Positions 1 through 10,999 of a stretch of 64,000 bases of DNA are shown one piece after another (positions within the stretch are counted from its first letter, which is position 1; the number at the start of each line of letters is the position of its first letter). This stretch comes from Hymenopellis radicata (Eukaryota > Basidiomycota > Agaricomycetes > Agaricales > Physalacriaceae). Position numbers and translations under genes: made by a program. Below the pieces are notes generated by a model. It was not told the origin of the DNA. It ran no database searches and saw only the letters and a program-made list of their open reading frames with translations. The stretch is taken from NCBI GenBank assembly GCA_015501595.1, contig JADNRX010000146.1, positions 60,518 to 124,517 on the forward strand. The letters are read 5' to 3'.

Positions 1-994
1 ACGTCTCAGGTGATGGTGTTATCATCGCATTTGTGGATGCCCCTTCTCTCAAGAGAATCAAACTAGGAAATATAAACCCATTGCATTATGAGGTGGATAT
101 ACATCTACTTCCGATAACCCGCTTGGAAAGGACATGGTACATGGGTCGAGGAGGATGAGGAGATGTTGCCGGCTATACACCATCTTCAGACGATTCTTCC
201 GGCGTGTCCAAGTCTCACACACCTCCGAATGACATATCCCTACATATTTTCACTCAGAAATCCCGAGCCTTCAGTACGACATATCACGCTTCGAACCCTC
301 ACTATATCTGACGACCATTTGCTCGACATGCTGGTACTCCCATGTCTCGAAGAATTGCATGTCAAAAACCCGGGCATGCTCACCCTCATTCCTGGCATGC
401 TGCCATCTTCCCGGGCCATGCTGACCGCCATCGCCAATTTGATTGCCCGGTCGGGTTGTTCGTTGAAGAGCCTCAGGATCGTAGACTTGCCTGATGCAAT
501 GGCACTATGCGCGGTCCTCGCGCTTACGCCGGAGCTCACAGAGCTCAAGCTCAAGTACAGAGAATGGAGTCAGAGCGACTACTACGATGTCGTGCTCGAA
601 GAGCTCTGGCCTGGGCTCACATTCACAAATGACTCCCAGCTCGTGCCGAAACTCACGTCCTTCATCGATCCACGTCAATAGCGCGTCGACGTACTACATG
701 AAGCACACCATCGACTTTATCTCCAAGGGGACTCTTTGCAACTTCCTCGACAGCCGTTATCGTGATGACAATGGGGCTGCACGGTTGAAGAACGTTGAAA
801 TCTTGTTCCGGTTCGACGCAGACATATACAATCTTTGGACGAGGGCCGCCATTAAACGGCTCTTGGAGCTGAAACAGGACGGACTAAACATCTCGATATG
901 CACGAAGGGGGGAATGGCCCCCCTGAACCGTGATGGAAGTCCCAATCTCGGGTATACTGTAGACTTGCACGATCTTCGCAAGGTGTATGTGTAA
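1..994 (+). pseudogene. F-box type-1 gene copy A, 3' part, frameshifted
   Basis: The window opens inside this gene; its 5' end lies outside. The translation aligns throughout with the C-terminal two thirds of the type-1 F-box protein encoded on the minus strand at 26625-28393: same LTHLRMTYP, LVLPCLEELHVKNPG and NVEILFRFDADIYN segments, and the same end at LNLGYTVDLHD..KVYV. The reading frame breaks near position 140-160 and again near 655-680, so no continuous protein is encoded as written. The region is LRR-like and would normally recognise substrates in an SCF ubiquitin ligase. Two breaks favour a pseudogene, but conserved genes in this window also show apparent one-base losses, so some breaks could be consensus errors. 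Confidence 0.75.
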
Positions 995-1055
995 TAATAC
1001 GTTTAGAAATAATACTGTAGACTTGCCTAATCTTCGAAGGTGTGTGTGTAGATTG
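945..1055. repeat. Short imperfect tandem duplication of the F-box 3' end
   Basis: The sequence around the type-1 stop codon (about 953-995, reading atactgtagacttgc...ttcg..aaggtgt) recurs at about 1012-1050. The last coding bases and stop of the F-box gene are therefore doubled with about 15-20 bp between copies. It looks like a local slippage or repair product. Confidence 0.6.
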
Positions 1056-1525
1056 AACAAAAATGAGGTGTCTTGATTCTTGATAAGTATCTGACAAGCA
1101 CAGTATCGGGCTGTCGAGCACGGGCGCTATACGCGCTAGGCCGTCTCAACGCGACTCGGGAGACCACGGGAGGAGGAGACCTGTAGTAATAATTAATGTA
1201 GTCTCAGAACTGCAGCGATCATACATCTGTCGAGCATCACTAGCTCGATGTCTGTCTGAAATTCACAGTAGTAAGGTCATACGTTATGGCGTGCCCCTCC
1301 TCAATCATCCGTCGCGCAGTCTCATTGACCTGCTGTCTAGCCCCTGCCTAGTACAGAGTGTTACCTCCTTGCATACGACGTCTCGGGTGAAGTGAAATCT
1401 AGCAGCCTTTCCTAAATTCTTTCATCTCAATTGTGAGATAAATACGACATTTCTCCCAAGCGGGAATGAGCCTAACTAGGTGAAAAATATGATTACCGCG
1501 CCGGACCTAGAAGAGGAAGGTTTGG
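1056..1525. other. Intergenic, between convergent F-box genes
   Basis: I see no coding sequence here. The part next to 1525 (about 1420-1525) resembles, in inverted orientation, the 3' flank of the type-2 F-box copies at about 29985-30110 and 32540-32600, including a shared ccgcg..ggtaatcatat block. It is therefore part of the duplicated unit. Confidence 0.5.
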
Positions 1526-2978
1526 TCAGTAAGAAGAATCGTCGTCAAAAACTTGCTCACTCCATCGCATGACAAACTTATCAGAGTTGACCATCTCTGT
1601 CTCCTGTCGAATGATAGTTTCCAAGCGCTGCCTTTCTGCAATATCGAAGTCGTCTTCATCTTCCATCATCATCTCGAATGCAAGCACCTTCAAAGAGGGA
1701 TAACGGTTTTCCAGTAACGAGTTCCAATCAAGGAAACGAAATGCAAACACGTTGTCAATGTCCCTGGATTCTGCCAGATAGAACGTGAACTCCAGTCTCT
1801 GAAGGCAGGGGCATGACGGGAAGACAGCAACTATCGAGTTCAACCACTGCATAAGGCGATCAGACTGGGTAGAGATGTGGAGAGTCCTCAAGGAGAGAAT
1901 CTGCAAGACAGGTAAAACATTCAAGCCAAACGGCGGAGCTTCGTAACCCTCCAGATCTACATTCCAAAGCAGTGAGTCCTAAATCATGATATGGGATTCC
2001 AGATTTCATCGGAGGAAACTAACCGTTTGGCGTATACGGTGGTCCGAAACAAAGTTCCTCTAGTGTCCCGTGAGCCATGCGTAAGAGGCGAGCAAAGCCG
2101 TTGGACGAAAAAGGAGGATCTTCGAAATCCCAACTGACTTTGCGAATACGAATAGGAGAAGGAGAGTTATTGAGGACATAATCCAGAAGCCAATCCATCG
2201 ACCCTAGCTCGCATTCCTCGAACCATATCTCTTCGAGTTGGGATATACTGATTCGAGATTCATGGGCAGCATAGACGTAAAGAGGGTCCGAATTGGATAT
2301 GCCCCACATCGAAAATGTACATTTGTGAAGGTTGTGGAAAAAACTCATGAACTGCGCATGGAATACTGGGGGAACTTGAAGATGGCTAGAGTACGAAAGA
2401 TCGGTGATGTTCGGGAAAGACGTTAGGAAGCGTGTAGTATTGGCAGCAGTTAGATCGAATCCGTCCTTTGTAGAGGGCATCGTCCAATCAAGACTGGTCG
2501 CATTGGTCATGGTGGGAAGGACAACGTCGAAATCCGAAGGTTTCGGAAACTTGCAATCAAGAGCGGGAGATAGCGTGTCCTTATAAGTATAGTATGGCGC
2601 AGCTTCGATTGCGCGTGCAATGAACCCAGTCGGCGCAGACGTTGCGCGTTCCTGTAGCCTCCACGTCCCACCCAGGTCGACCACCACTTTGCGAACATAC
2701 TGGGCAACGTGGGGTAGAGACGTGCATATCAATCCCCATCTGACGAAATCGTTCTTGCAAAGGAAGGACGCCTCCGAAAAGAGGTATCGAAGGGCTGCCG
2801 CCCGCCAGATTTTGGACACCAATGACGCAGAACGCAGGAAAGCGATGTCGTCCGGATTGCAAGAGATAATTTCATTGATCAACTCTAAGGGAAAGTCATA
2901 AGGAAGTCCTATAGCAACATGTTTGAGCACGCAAAGAGAAACTGTGGTAGACATACCGTTTTCTAAGATAGTCGACAT
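1526..2978 (-). CDS. F-box protein, type-2 copy A
   Basis: Predicted F-box protein, a substrate-recruiting subunit of SCF ubiquitin ligases. The model has three exons on the minus strand: 2978-2957, 2908-2024 and 1956-1526. The first intron starts gtatgt and ends ctatag; splicing it gives an N-terminus MSTILENGLPYDFPLELI that runs straight into the F-box-like motif (LPYDFPLELINEIISC, then SLVSKIWRAAALRYLFSEASF). The rest is leucine-rich without a catalytic signature and ends SEQVFDDDSSY. In the second intron the acceptor at about 1957 keeps the frame; the alternative acceptor about 20 bp upstream does not. The gene is convergent with the type-1 remnant at 1-994 and head-to-head with the fragment at 3183. 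Paralogues lie at 28562-29971 and 31089-32535. Confidence 0.75.
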
Positions 2979-3182
2979 GAGCGTTGAAAGACAGGCTTCG
3001 GCGCTGCCGAAAACGGACAAGTCGATCGTCACTGACTAGTACTGACTCCCTGATTTTTCTTCCGCCACCAAGTCACATACTGTAAGCCGTGTGCAAGCCT
3101 TCTTGTTCCACGTCTTGTGCATGGCTGCCGCTCGCTCAGCGACGCAGTACGCACTCAAAATCGTTTCAGCTTGGTTCTTTTG

Positions 3183-3682
3183 ATGCCCACCAATATCTCC
3201 CGTGCGCCGCCACCCGCCGTTTGTGCAGAATTCTACAATCCTTCCCTTCCCGATTTTTGCTCTACCGACGTCTATAAGCGTCTAGCGAGCACCAATTCGG
3301 AACCCATCAGACCTATGATAGACAGGCGTCTCTCTGCTACACAGATCCTTTCCAAGGTCCAGGAAGGAGTTGATGTTTTTGCCACCAGACGAGAGCACCT
3401 TCGCACCGTCATACATCACTTGGAGCAGGAACAGTCGTGAATGCAGGACGGGCTTCCAAAGTCTCGCGGCGTAATATCACCATTGCGGCGTCTTCCCGAA
3501 ATCTTTCATTTTTCCTCTATGGATTACACGAATACCTTGGATACTTAGGACGGGCCGTGGCGTCTCGGTCAGGTCTGCCGTCGCTGGACGACCATATTTG
3601 TATCCACCCCGCTTTGATGGGCGCGCGTCCACTTTGACTGTGTCGACCCCACGAGTGGCAGGGAGGTTGCTATCAATGCTGC
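3183..3682 (+). pseudogene. F-box type-1 gene, N-terminal fragment (A')
   Basis: Starts with MPTNISRAPPP, matching the start of the type-1 copy at 28393 (minus strand), and continues through the KVQEGVDV.ATRREHLR heptad-like segment typical of the N-terminal coiled coil of basidiomycete F-box proteins. A TGA interrupts the frame after HLEQEQS (about 3437). Homology then continues with further breaks to DCVDPTS at about 3660, where the match to the F-box gene ends and unrelated sequence begins. It lies head-to-head with the type-2 gene at 1526-2978, reproducing the divergent layout of copy B. It is a truncated, multiply broken remnant. Confidence 0.75.
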
Positions 3683-3970
3683 CGTCGACAGTAACGGTGC
3701 AGAGCCCTATAGACTACAGGCGGATCTCTTGGTGAACGCGCCAGGTATCCACGTATCGGCCAAAGGTGTACTTTATCCATTTCAAGCATGGTACTTTGAG
3801 CTCACTGATTACATCCGGAGTCACTACCGATTGACGCGATCGCGCGGAAACAGTGAGTTACCGTTGGCCTTATGGTTGTGACGTTCCTACGAAGCGCAAG
3901 AACAAGAACAAGAAGAGGCAGGCGAAAGGGGCTATACTCTCTCCTCAGCTTTCCGTTGGGCCTCCGTTGA
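3683..3970 (+). repeat. Dispersed inverted repeat X, left copy
   Basis: This segment starts at ctgccgtcgacagtaacgg and runs through tttcaagcatggtactttg and gatcgcgcggaaacagtga to ctttccgttggg. It recurs in reverse complement at about 32735-33060 with small indels. One frame reads an open stretch with YPFQAWYFELTDYIRSHYRL, which looks like part of an unidentified coding sequence followed by a GTGAGT donor-like site. I do not recognise the protein. It abuts the truncated F-box fragment, so the junction marks an old breakpoint. Confidence 0.65.
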
Positions 3971-4520
3971 CAACGACGTATCAACAGGAATCAATCCCTC
4001 CTGTCATTTGGCACTTCCCTCCAATGCAATTGATAGATATTGAGATGGATTGACTGACATTGGGTACATGCACTCAGCTTCGGCCCTTCAACAGTGGGGC
4101 CTATTTTCTCTCCTTGCTTTGATACTATATGCAAATACAGTCCGGGAAGTCGACCAGGCCTGTCATGTAGCAATGAAACTCTCGTGTATATTCAAGATCT
4201 GAGGACATCCGCAGTGTATTGCTGTATCTTGCGTAGCGCCACCCCGGCGCAGTTCTCAAGAGCTCTCAACTCAAACATTCCGCAATCAACGGCAGCTAGA
4301 TCTCTACTATCAGGAGAGTACTACACACCATGAGCTCTCCATAGATACGCGTTAAGGTTTCGTTCTGTCAAATCATAAGGAGGGCCCTAGTCGGGTGATA
4401 GCATGTTGACCGATTAGGTTGTGGCGCACTAAGGATACAGTGTTGTTATGGTAGGTAAGCTACGTTATTCTGCTTGGCGTACATGATGGGGTATACAGAG
4501 AAACCTATTAAATAAAAACG
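3971..4520. other. Intergenic, no recognised gene
   Basis: Only short, unconvincing open frames are present. The right end is the 3' flank of the arrestin-like gene. Confidence 0.4.
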
Positions 4521-6485
4521 CTAGAAATATGTCTGAAGAGTCATGGAATCATAAGACGTTTTGAGCCACTTGGCCGGGGGTTCAGTAGTAACAGGGCGTG
4601 GAGGCATCGGACCTGCGGGGAGCTCAGTGGCAACTTCTATCTTCCGTTTCATTAAGGGCTTGGTGGCCAGCGGAGTAAACTCGTCCGATTCAAATGCCAT
4701 GAGCACGACATAGTACTGGTGGTACACATCAAGGGCTGTCAGATTAAATGCAGGACAAGCAAAACAGACGTACCTCGACGGTAAACAGCGGAAAATTGCC
4801 AGACGCTGGTAGCTGGTGGTGTATGTGGAGTTCGCCTTCCAGAGTGACGGCACGCCCCTTCGGGCGCGATGCGAACCAGACGACGGAGCAGATATCGACC
4901 TTTACTTTCTCGGTGCAGTCTTTGAGGCGTTTCTTCCGACCCACTTTCGGATCCAAATACGTTATACGCCGACATAGACGCATAGTAACGAGTTCCTTAA
5001 CATTAATATTCCTCGTCGTCGTCGTGTTCATATGTATCTTGCACGGCACCGCCGTGCCCCGGGTATACGACGCCTACATCGCGAGATGAGTGTCACCAAA
5101 AGAGCGCTAGACCCAGATATCGTACCGGTGAAGGAAGAAACACCTGAACTTGTGTGAGTTTGAGGAAGGGCAAGGGAGGGGAAGAGGGAGACTGACTGTC
5201 CCACTGATCATCACATCCTCAATACCGCGCAGATTGCCGGGACACTGCATAGGAGCGGTGATTAACCATCCCTTGGGATCGCTGATGGGACCAGGTATCG
5301 CGCGGTGGTTGTGGTATGCCAGCTGCCGGGCAGGGGTAGGAGGTCCTGGAGTTACTCGTGGGGTATATATCACGTCTGCTGGTATTCTGCAGACCGCGCC
5401 AGTCAGAAATAGTGTATTTCTAGGAAGGGATGCTTACTTGAACGGTGATTGGAACCTGCCTCGGTGGATGGTGAGGATGACCTTGTACTCGAGTTGTATT
5501 GGACTGTTCTGTTCTAGCATGGACTCTGGGAGGGGTACGGTGGTGGTGACATTGTTGTCGCCCTTGAGATCCATATCGGTTGGGAACTGCATTTCGAAGG
5601 GAATAGCGAGGAGCCCGACTAGCGTTCCTGATGAGGACAAAGGGACCCGAGAATCACCGGCAGCGCTGTCTTTTGACCAAATGGCTACTGTGTCATCTAG
5701 AAAGTTGTGCGAGTGATTTGACTGTAGGCGTTGTTGTACAATTGTGCCACGAAGCTGCGAAGCGAGTCAACAAACAGATTTTTTGGATAGCTCAAAGAAC
5801 ACACCGTCGCTGTAATCATCCGTATCGTCATGGGTTCCGCCAAATTAAAATGTACCGCGCCTCTGATCTTATTTCCAGCATAAAAACGAGGTGTTTTATC
5901 CGGACTTTCCGCATTGCTTGAGAGGATGAGTGTTGCCCAGGGATCTCCAGGCCCCTTTTCTGGACGGAGATGGAAGGCGTGGTCGGTCGTAGGCGTTCGG
6001 TGGAAGATGGATGTTGAAGGATTGTACACCGCGGCCGGTCCTCTTTCTCCGGAGCTTGACGAAGAGCCTGCTGTGCTCGGCCGCGCCCGTCGTGAGGATG
6101 TGCGACCCGACGATCCTGATCTACTCGATGACCCTCTAGATGTCCAGGTGCTGGTGGATGCCGCGCTCAAAGACAGCTCGCTCACGGATGCCGCACAGGA
6201 GGATATCTCGCTCACCAATGCGGTACTCGAAGGCGGATAGGTCCTCGCAGACGGTATAGTATAAGTGGGACTAGGCGCTCGAGGATGGGTATATTCTGGA
6301 AGTTGGAGTGGGGAGGGATAGTGATCATCCTCTGAATACAAGGGGAGTGCCGTGGCTACGGAGAGCATTGAGAATGTGCTCAGGCGTCGACTAAGACCTG
6401 ACGATCCCGACCCCGACCCAGAATGGGAGTCGGTTGGACTCCAGTTTTCGTATGCATCCGTGTCGTAGCCGTTGTAGGAGGACAT
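4521..6485 (-). CDS. Arrestin-like protein
   Basis: About five exons on the minus strand encode an arrestin-fold protein, probably a ubiquitin-ligase or cargo adaptor acting on membrane proteins. Exon 1 (6485 to about 5715) gives a Ser/Pro-rich disordered N-terminus of roughly 170 residues (MSSYNGYDTDAYENW...). It is followed by the start of the arrestin N-domain (FYAGNKIRGAVHFNLAEP, then ITATVCSLSYPKNLFVD). Later exons (about 5690-5434, 5350-5150, 5060-4765) supply beta-strand segments, including a PIQLEYKVILTIHRG stretch and a C-domain piece with LHIHHQLPASGNFPLF. The last exon ends STYF-like at 4521. Joining the last intron in frame seems to need one extra C near 4734, like other one-base losses in this window. 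Exact splice sites are approximate. Confidence 0.6.
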
Positions 6486-8364
6486 GTTGGTCGGAGGAAA
6501 AGGTTATCGTAAGGCTTGGAATATTTATCAGGTGCACGTCAGAGGCACGGGTGACTAGCCCTTGATGCCAAATTGGAAACAAGTCCAATACAGTAACACA
6601 GCGCTCAGGCCGGTGCACTGGCAGTGGCAGCAGCGTTGTTCCTCGACAAAGTCGTTCAACTTGACACAAACAGCCTGTGATGAGAGAGAGACTCTAGTGT
6701 TAACCATCCTTTGACTCGGAATTTCTGCTACTGCCTTGGCCGCCCATTAGTTGCTCTAGCGATAAACGGGTGCTGAATTCGGCTATTCCACTTCATGACA
6801 CTTTTCGCGACCTGGTTACCCTCTGCAGAGGCCAGCCGCCAAGCCCAGTTCCACCCTTTCCGAGTCCGAAGTCGGCGGGATTGTGGGCCCGGGTGGGGGC
6901 ATCGGAATAGGCTTTACGACGTATGTACGTCCTTCTAGGTTCATCACGCAAACTTTGGTTTGATCACGGATGGTTAACGTTCCGCGGAACTGCCGTGGCC
7001 CGTGAGCGACGCTGAGGATATGCAGCCACTAAACACGAACATGAATGCCTCCGCACATAGGTATTGGCAATGCGCTCGCGCTTTGCGTATAACTCGTTTC
7101 GTAGACGGTTCAATGCTGTGGTCTTGCATAGCAATTGAAGCGTAAATCTTTGAGAAATCAGGAACGGAAGAAAACCAGCATCTGAGTAAGTTATTGTCAG
7201 TGTGGCTGGGCAGATGGCAACGTTGATACCACGTGATGGCGAGGAGAGGCGACAAAAGCCACCTTCAGGCGTGTTCACTGTTAATGCTGCAGAGAGCGGA
7301 ATGACGCGTATCTCCAGGAATCTTAAAATCTTAGGGCCTTGGGGAAACCGATTTTGGTTGGGACACGTTTTTCCTCGCGATTGGCCGGTAAGCCGGGCCT
7401 GAGAAGACGCCGATCTTGCATTACGCAGGCCCGTCTTCTTCGAATTCATCCATTAGACGCGCAAGCTAGGGAGCTCTCACCAACTCATTCACGGCCACGT
7501 AGACACGTCACTGAAGTGTCTATCCTTCCTGGCATCTTTACTTTGGCCACAGTCTTCACCTGCCTCTACTCTCTGGCTTGAGCTATTGTTTCCTTCAAGT
7601 CCTTATTTCGGTGGCTTCCGATCGAAGTGCTACCAGTACGTCCAGTGCCGCCTGCGACCAGGCTCAAATTTTCCCTCATTGGCGCTCTTCAGCGCGTTAC
7701 GCGTCTCCTTCACACTGTATGTCGTCTCGTACATTGTTGACTACCTCTTTCAGCACCGGGATCTGTTGTTCTTATCAATTCCTGATGGTGCTTTCCGACC
7801 TCCATTCGTTTAGTCTCTTGCCTTCATGACCCGTCTATCAGACTCTATCTCCGCGAAAATCAAACTTCTTTTGTCTTCGTCTCCAAGTTGTTCTTCAGCC
7901 CATCAGAAATTTCGGGATACACCGCTCTGCCGAACTTGAACGTCTTCTACTTCCATCTTTCTTCGTTGATTTCTCGATAGTTCTAGAGCTATACGCGCGG
8001 AACCGTCGCCATACAGGGCTTCAAGCCTGCCTTTCTCTCAGGCTCTACCTGATATATGACTAACTGTTTGCCTTCGTTGATCGTGCGGTTTGGTATATTG
8101 TGGCTAGTATGTATGTGGGTCGCATTGCCGATACTGCACCGATTGACTGACCGTCAGAAGCGTCGCTGCAGGCTTTCGATTATGCCAAATCGCGTATTTG
8201 CGGTTAGTGTTCGCGCTTCCTCTGTTGAATCTAGGATGCCGGATTGGCTGAGGCTCTTACTCGACTGCTGTGAAAGTTCAGTCTGTTCAGTGTTAACGGG
8301 ACAGGACAGAACCTTTTGTTTCGCACTAGACTATTAGAGTAAATGGACAGTATATTTAGTAGGT
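6486..8364. other. Long intergenic stretch, no confident gene
   Basis: This stretch lies upstream of the arrestin-like gene and downstream of the MCP1-like gene. Several open frames of 60-160 codons exist on both strands, for example about 6964-7449 minus and 7578-8337 plus. None shows a recognisable domain, a convincing exon chain or family similarity. The 7560-8060 part is pyrimidine-rich on the plus strand and could be a transcribed leader or decayed gene, but I cannot support a call. Confidence 0.35.
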
Positions 8365-9296
8365 TCACAGGCGATAGAACCACGAGGACAAGAAGACAGA
8401 CTCAAACCGCTTTGCAGTGGACGAAAAGATGAGAGGCGGCTCAACTGCGACGGCGGCGAGACCCGCCACAGCAACTCCCAACACCATCCCACTCAACCCG
8501 AACTTCTTCGGGGAGTCTTTTACTCTTCCCCAAGAAGAACCCGCCGCCGCATACGTATTCCAAAGCAATGTCGCACCATCTACCATGTGCATTCCCATAA
8601 ACAGCACGAGACCGCCATACAAGAATGCGCTCTTCCACGGCCACTTCTGCAAACCAAATTTGACAAACTCGTAATCAAGCTCCGATGGCCCGACTTCGCA
8701 GATGGGTGCTTCAGGGCTCGCGGGCAGAATGCGATGGGTCATGAAGTGTATGGGGAGGAAGAATATCATGACTGCGTAGCCGGTCATCGTCAGGAGACTG
8801 GATATTCGTCGTGAAGGTTTTATGACGCGCTTCACTAGTGCAGAGGTGGTGTGGATGGCAATAGGCGCCAGTACGAGGTACTTTTCCCCGAACGACGTTT
8901 GATAGTATTCGCGGCCCAGAAGCTGGTAAGTAGCACGGTTATTGGAGGATGATGTAGAGGAGAGATATGAAATACCATCGTCTGAGATGCAAGCGAAGAA
9001 CCACCAAAGTTGGCCATGATGGGCGCACTGAGATGAATGAGCAAGAATGTTGAGATGAATGGACTCGAAAAGTGAGCCATTTTCGTCAAGTAGGGAGTAA
9101 TAGTGTTGATTGCAGTTCCTGCACGACTAGGAGCGGAAGGTCCTGGCTCCATGACGAGAGGATTTCGAGGAGACGCGTCTGTATGAATGGTCGTGGATGT
9201 CAAGTCTAAATTTAGAAGGGCGCCGCGCAATTCAGCGGCATAGCCGGCACTAATAAGCACTGCCCAATCAAAAGGCCTCAGATTCATCGTCTTCAT
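8365..9296 (-). CDS. MCP1: MCP1-like mitochondrial membrane protein
   Basis: Resembles the fungal MCP1 transmembrane family (DUF1691), outer-mitochondrial-membrane proteins that genetically suppress loss of ER-mitochondria lipid contacts. There are two exons. A 51-nt intron (gtattt...ttaccag, about 8925-8975) joins GGSSLASQTM to LLGREYYQTSFGEKYLV, the family's typical motif. Further family marks are IAIHTTSALVKRV, the IHFMTHR turn, GPSELDYEFVKFGLQKWPW and a late GMHMVDGATLLW helix. At least four hydrophobic helices are visible. The first ATG is at 9296; a second possible start at 9152 (MEPGPSAPSRAG...) would give a shorter N-terminus closer to the conserved core. The gene is intact as read. 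Confidence 0.75.
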
Positions 9297-9388
9297 TTTC
9301 GAACTAACTTTTTTCAAATAAGAGTGTACGATTGCTTATGTAGAGTACAGAACGAGAAAGTAGTAGTAACGACTTTGTGTCGATATGG

Positions 9389-10454
9389 TCAACACTCGTC
9401 AACTTCGTTGACGGTGGACAAATCACGGAACATCGGACGACAGTTCTCTGTAAGGTCGACATCCTTCTTCACAGACTTGGAAACTTTGGCGGTTCCCACA
9501 TTCGTTGAGGTCAGTTTAAGAGTTTCGAGGTTATTGAGGATAGGCATGCGAAAGTTCACTGTCGACAACAGTCAGTCAAAGAAAACATAGCGACGAAGAA
9601 ATCAACTTACGTTCGCTGCAGAAACTCAGATGTACATGTCTCAATGTCGTGGCATTGCTCTTCAGTAAATACTGTATCGCCTGCGGATTGCATTTCATGC
9701 GCTCATCCGACACATCGACGTTGAGTGTAATAAGTGTGTCCTTCAGGTAGGTACCAAGCCATTTAACCATCTTGTTGTCCCAACCGGTGACATTCAAGGT
9801 TCGGATGGGCGGCGGCTTGTGGTGGATGTCCTGAAGCCCACTAAGAGGGGATAGTAGTCTGATCAGGCCGAAGGGGCCGAGCTCGACGTTGAGGACCCGT
9901 AGCTTGGTAAACTTCCACAAAAGACTCATGAAAGTGACGAACTGCTCGGGCTGGCAGCAGACTATAGTGAGCTCGGTAATGTCTGGAAAGAATTCCAGTA
10001 GGAGTTCAACAAGTCCTGTGTCGCGGACCAACTTGGCGGAGGTTATAGCAGCGCCTTTGGCATGTAGGTTCTTAAGCACGGCGCGAAAGCGTCCGGTGGT
10101 GTGTTCGATAGGATTTTGCCCATTAAGTGTGATCCCGCCGATATGGGACAGAGTCTGCCTCTTGGATTTCAAAAGATTCCCGATGTGGCGGGTGTCTTGC
10201 GCACTCCAGACATTGACTATGAGGCGAGAGCGGGCTATGCTCGTCCAAGACGAGTGCACAAGTGCGCACGTTCGGAGGGTGCGGACGTCGCCTTCAAAGT
10301 GGCCGATGATGATGGCGACAAGCTCGGGTGGCAGATGAGCAAAGGGACCTGTTAGAGGCAGGCCTCGGACAACTGGAGTAGACTTCGAATGAAGTTTCCC
10401 GGTCATTGAGAGAGCAGAAGACGTAAGAGCGCGAGTAACTTTGGTGAAAGACAT
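9389..10454 (-). CDS. F-box protein (unrelated to the type-1/type-2 duplicons)
   Basis: A two-exon minus-strand gene. The N-terminal half contains an F-box: FAHLPPELVAIIIGHFEGD followed by LRTCALVHSSWTSIARSRL at residues about 37-80. A leucine-rich C-terminal region follows (DITELTIVC, LRVLNVELG, IRTLNVTGW, LITLNVDVS, LRHVHLSF), as in basidiomycete LRR-like F-box proteins. A canonical intron (gtaagt...gacag, about 9611-9558) joins ...SFCSE to LNFRMPILNNLETLKL. The protein then ends at a TGA at 9389, about 335 residues in all. An F-box links it to SCF ubiquitin ligases; its substrate cannot be predicted. No breaks are seen. Confidence 0.75.
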
Positions 10455-10999
10455 GATTGTAACAGTGAGAGAGCAAAGAACAGGAGCACCTTTTTAAGGG
10501 AATTTCTGAAAGGGGTCAGTTTGAACAACTCCGCGGAAAACAAAAGGGGGCATTTTACGGAGCGAGTTTCACCGGTACGTGACCCCAATTCCTAGCTATG
10601 TCTGAGAACTAGGGGCCCTTGGGGGGCACCTCCTTGCGCATGGTTTTGCTGCGAGGTACTTAGGTGAGGCTGAGGATGGGTAATATCATTAGTGGCAATA
10701 TTTTTGACAGTCTCCACAGGCACTATTTCAACGCCGACATGGATGTGAATCTGTGCATCATTTCCCTAGGTTGTGTATACAATCGTTGCTTACAGGTTGC
10801 ATACTAAGTATGTCATTTGTTCCTAAAAGATACAACAAAAGCTCGCGGCCGACGGTGGCTTCGCCGCCATCACTCGCTCGCATCGTTTCCGCTGTGATTG
10901 TGCAACAAGAGCGAGGAGATTATGTTATTTTAACTTAGGGGCTCCTCGGTGCTTGGAGAGTCCTTGCTTATGGTGACCGCCTAGAAAACATATGATGAT
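10455..10999. other. Intergenic, F-box promoter side, no gene seen
   Basis: Upstream region of the F-box gene ending at 10454. No protein-coding signal that I can support. Confidence 0.4.

Noticed and set aside
5914..6240. Plus-strand open frame rich in Asp/Leu
   Set aside because: Lies antisense to the Ser-rich exon 1 of the arrestin-like gene; its composition is explained by that exon.
7560..8340. Possible small membrane protein gene on the plus strand (7578-8337)
   Set aside because: Hydrophobic short frames overlap in several phases, with no shared exon chain and no recognisable family; the stretch is pyrimidine-rich, which alone gives Leu/Ser/Phe-rich frames.
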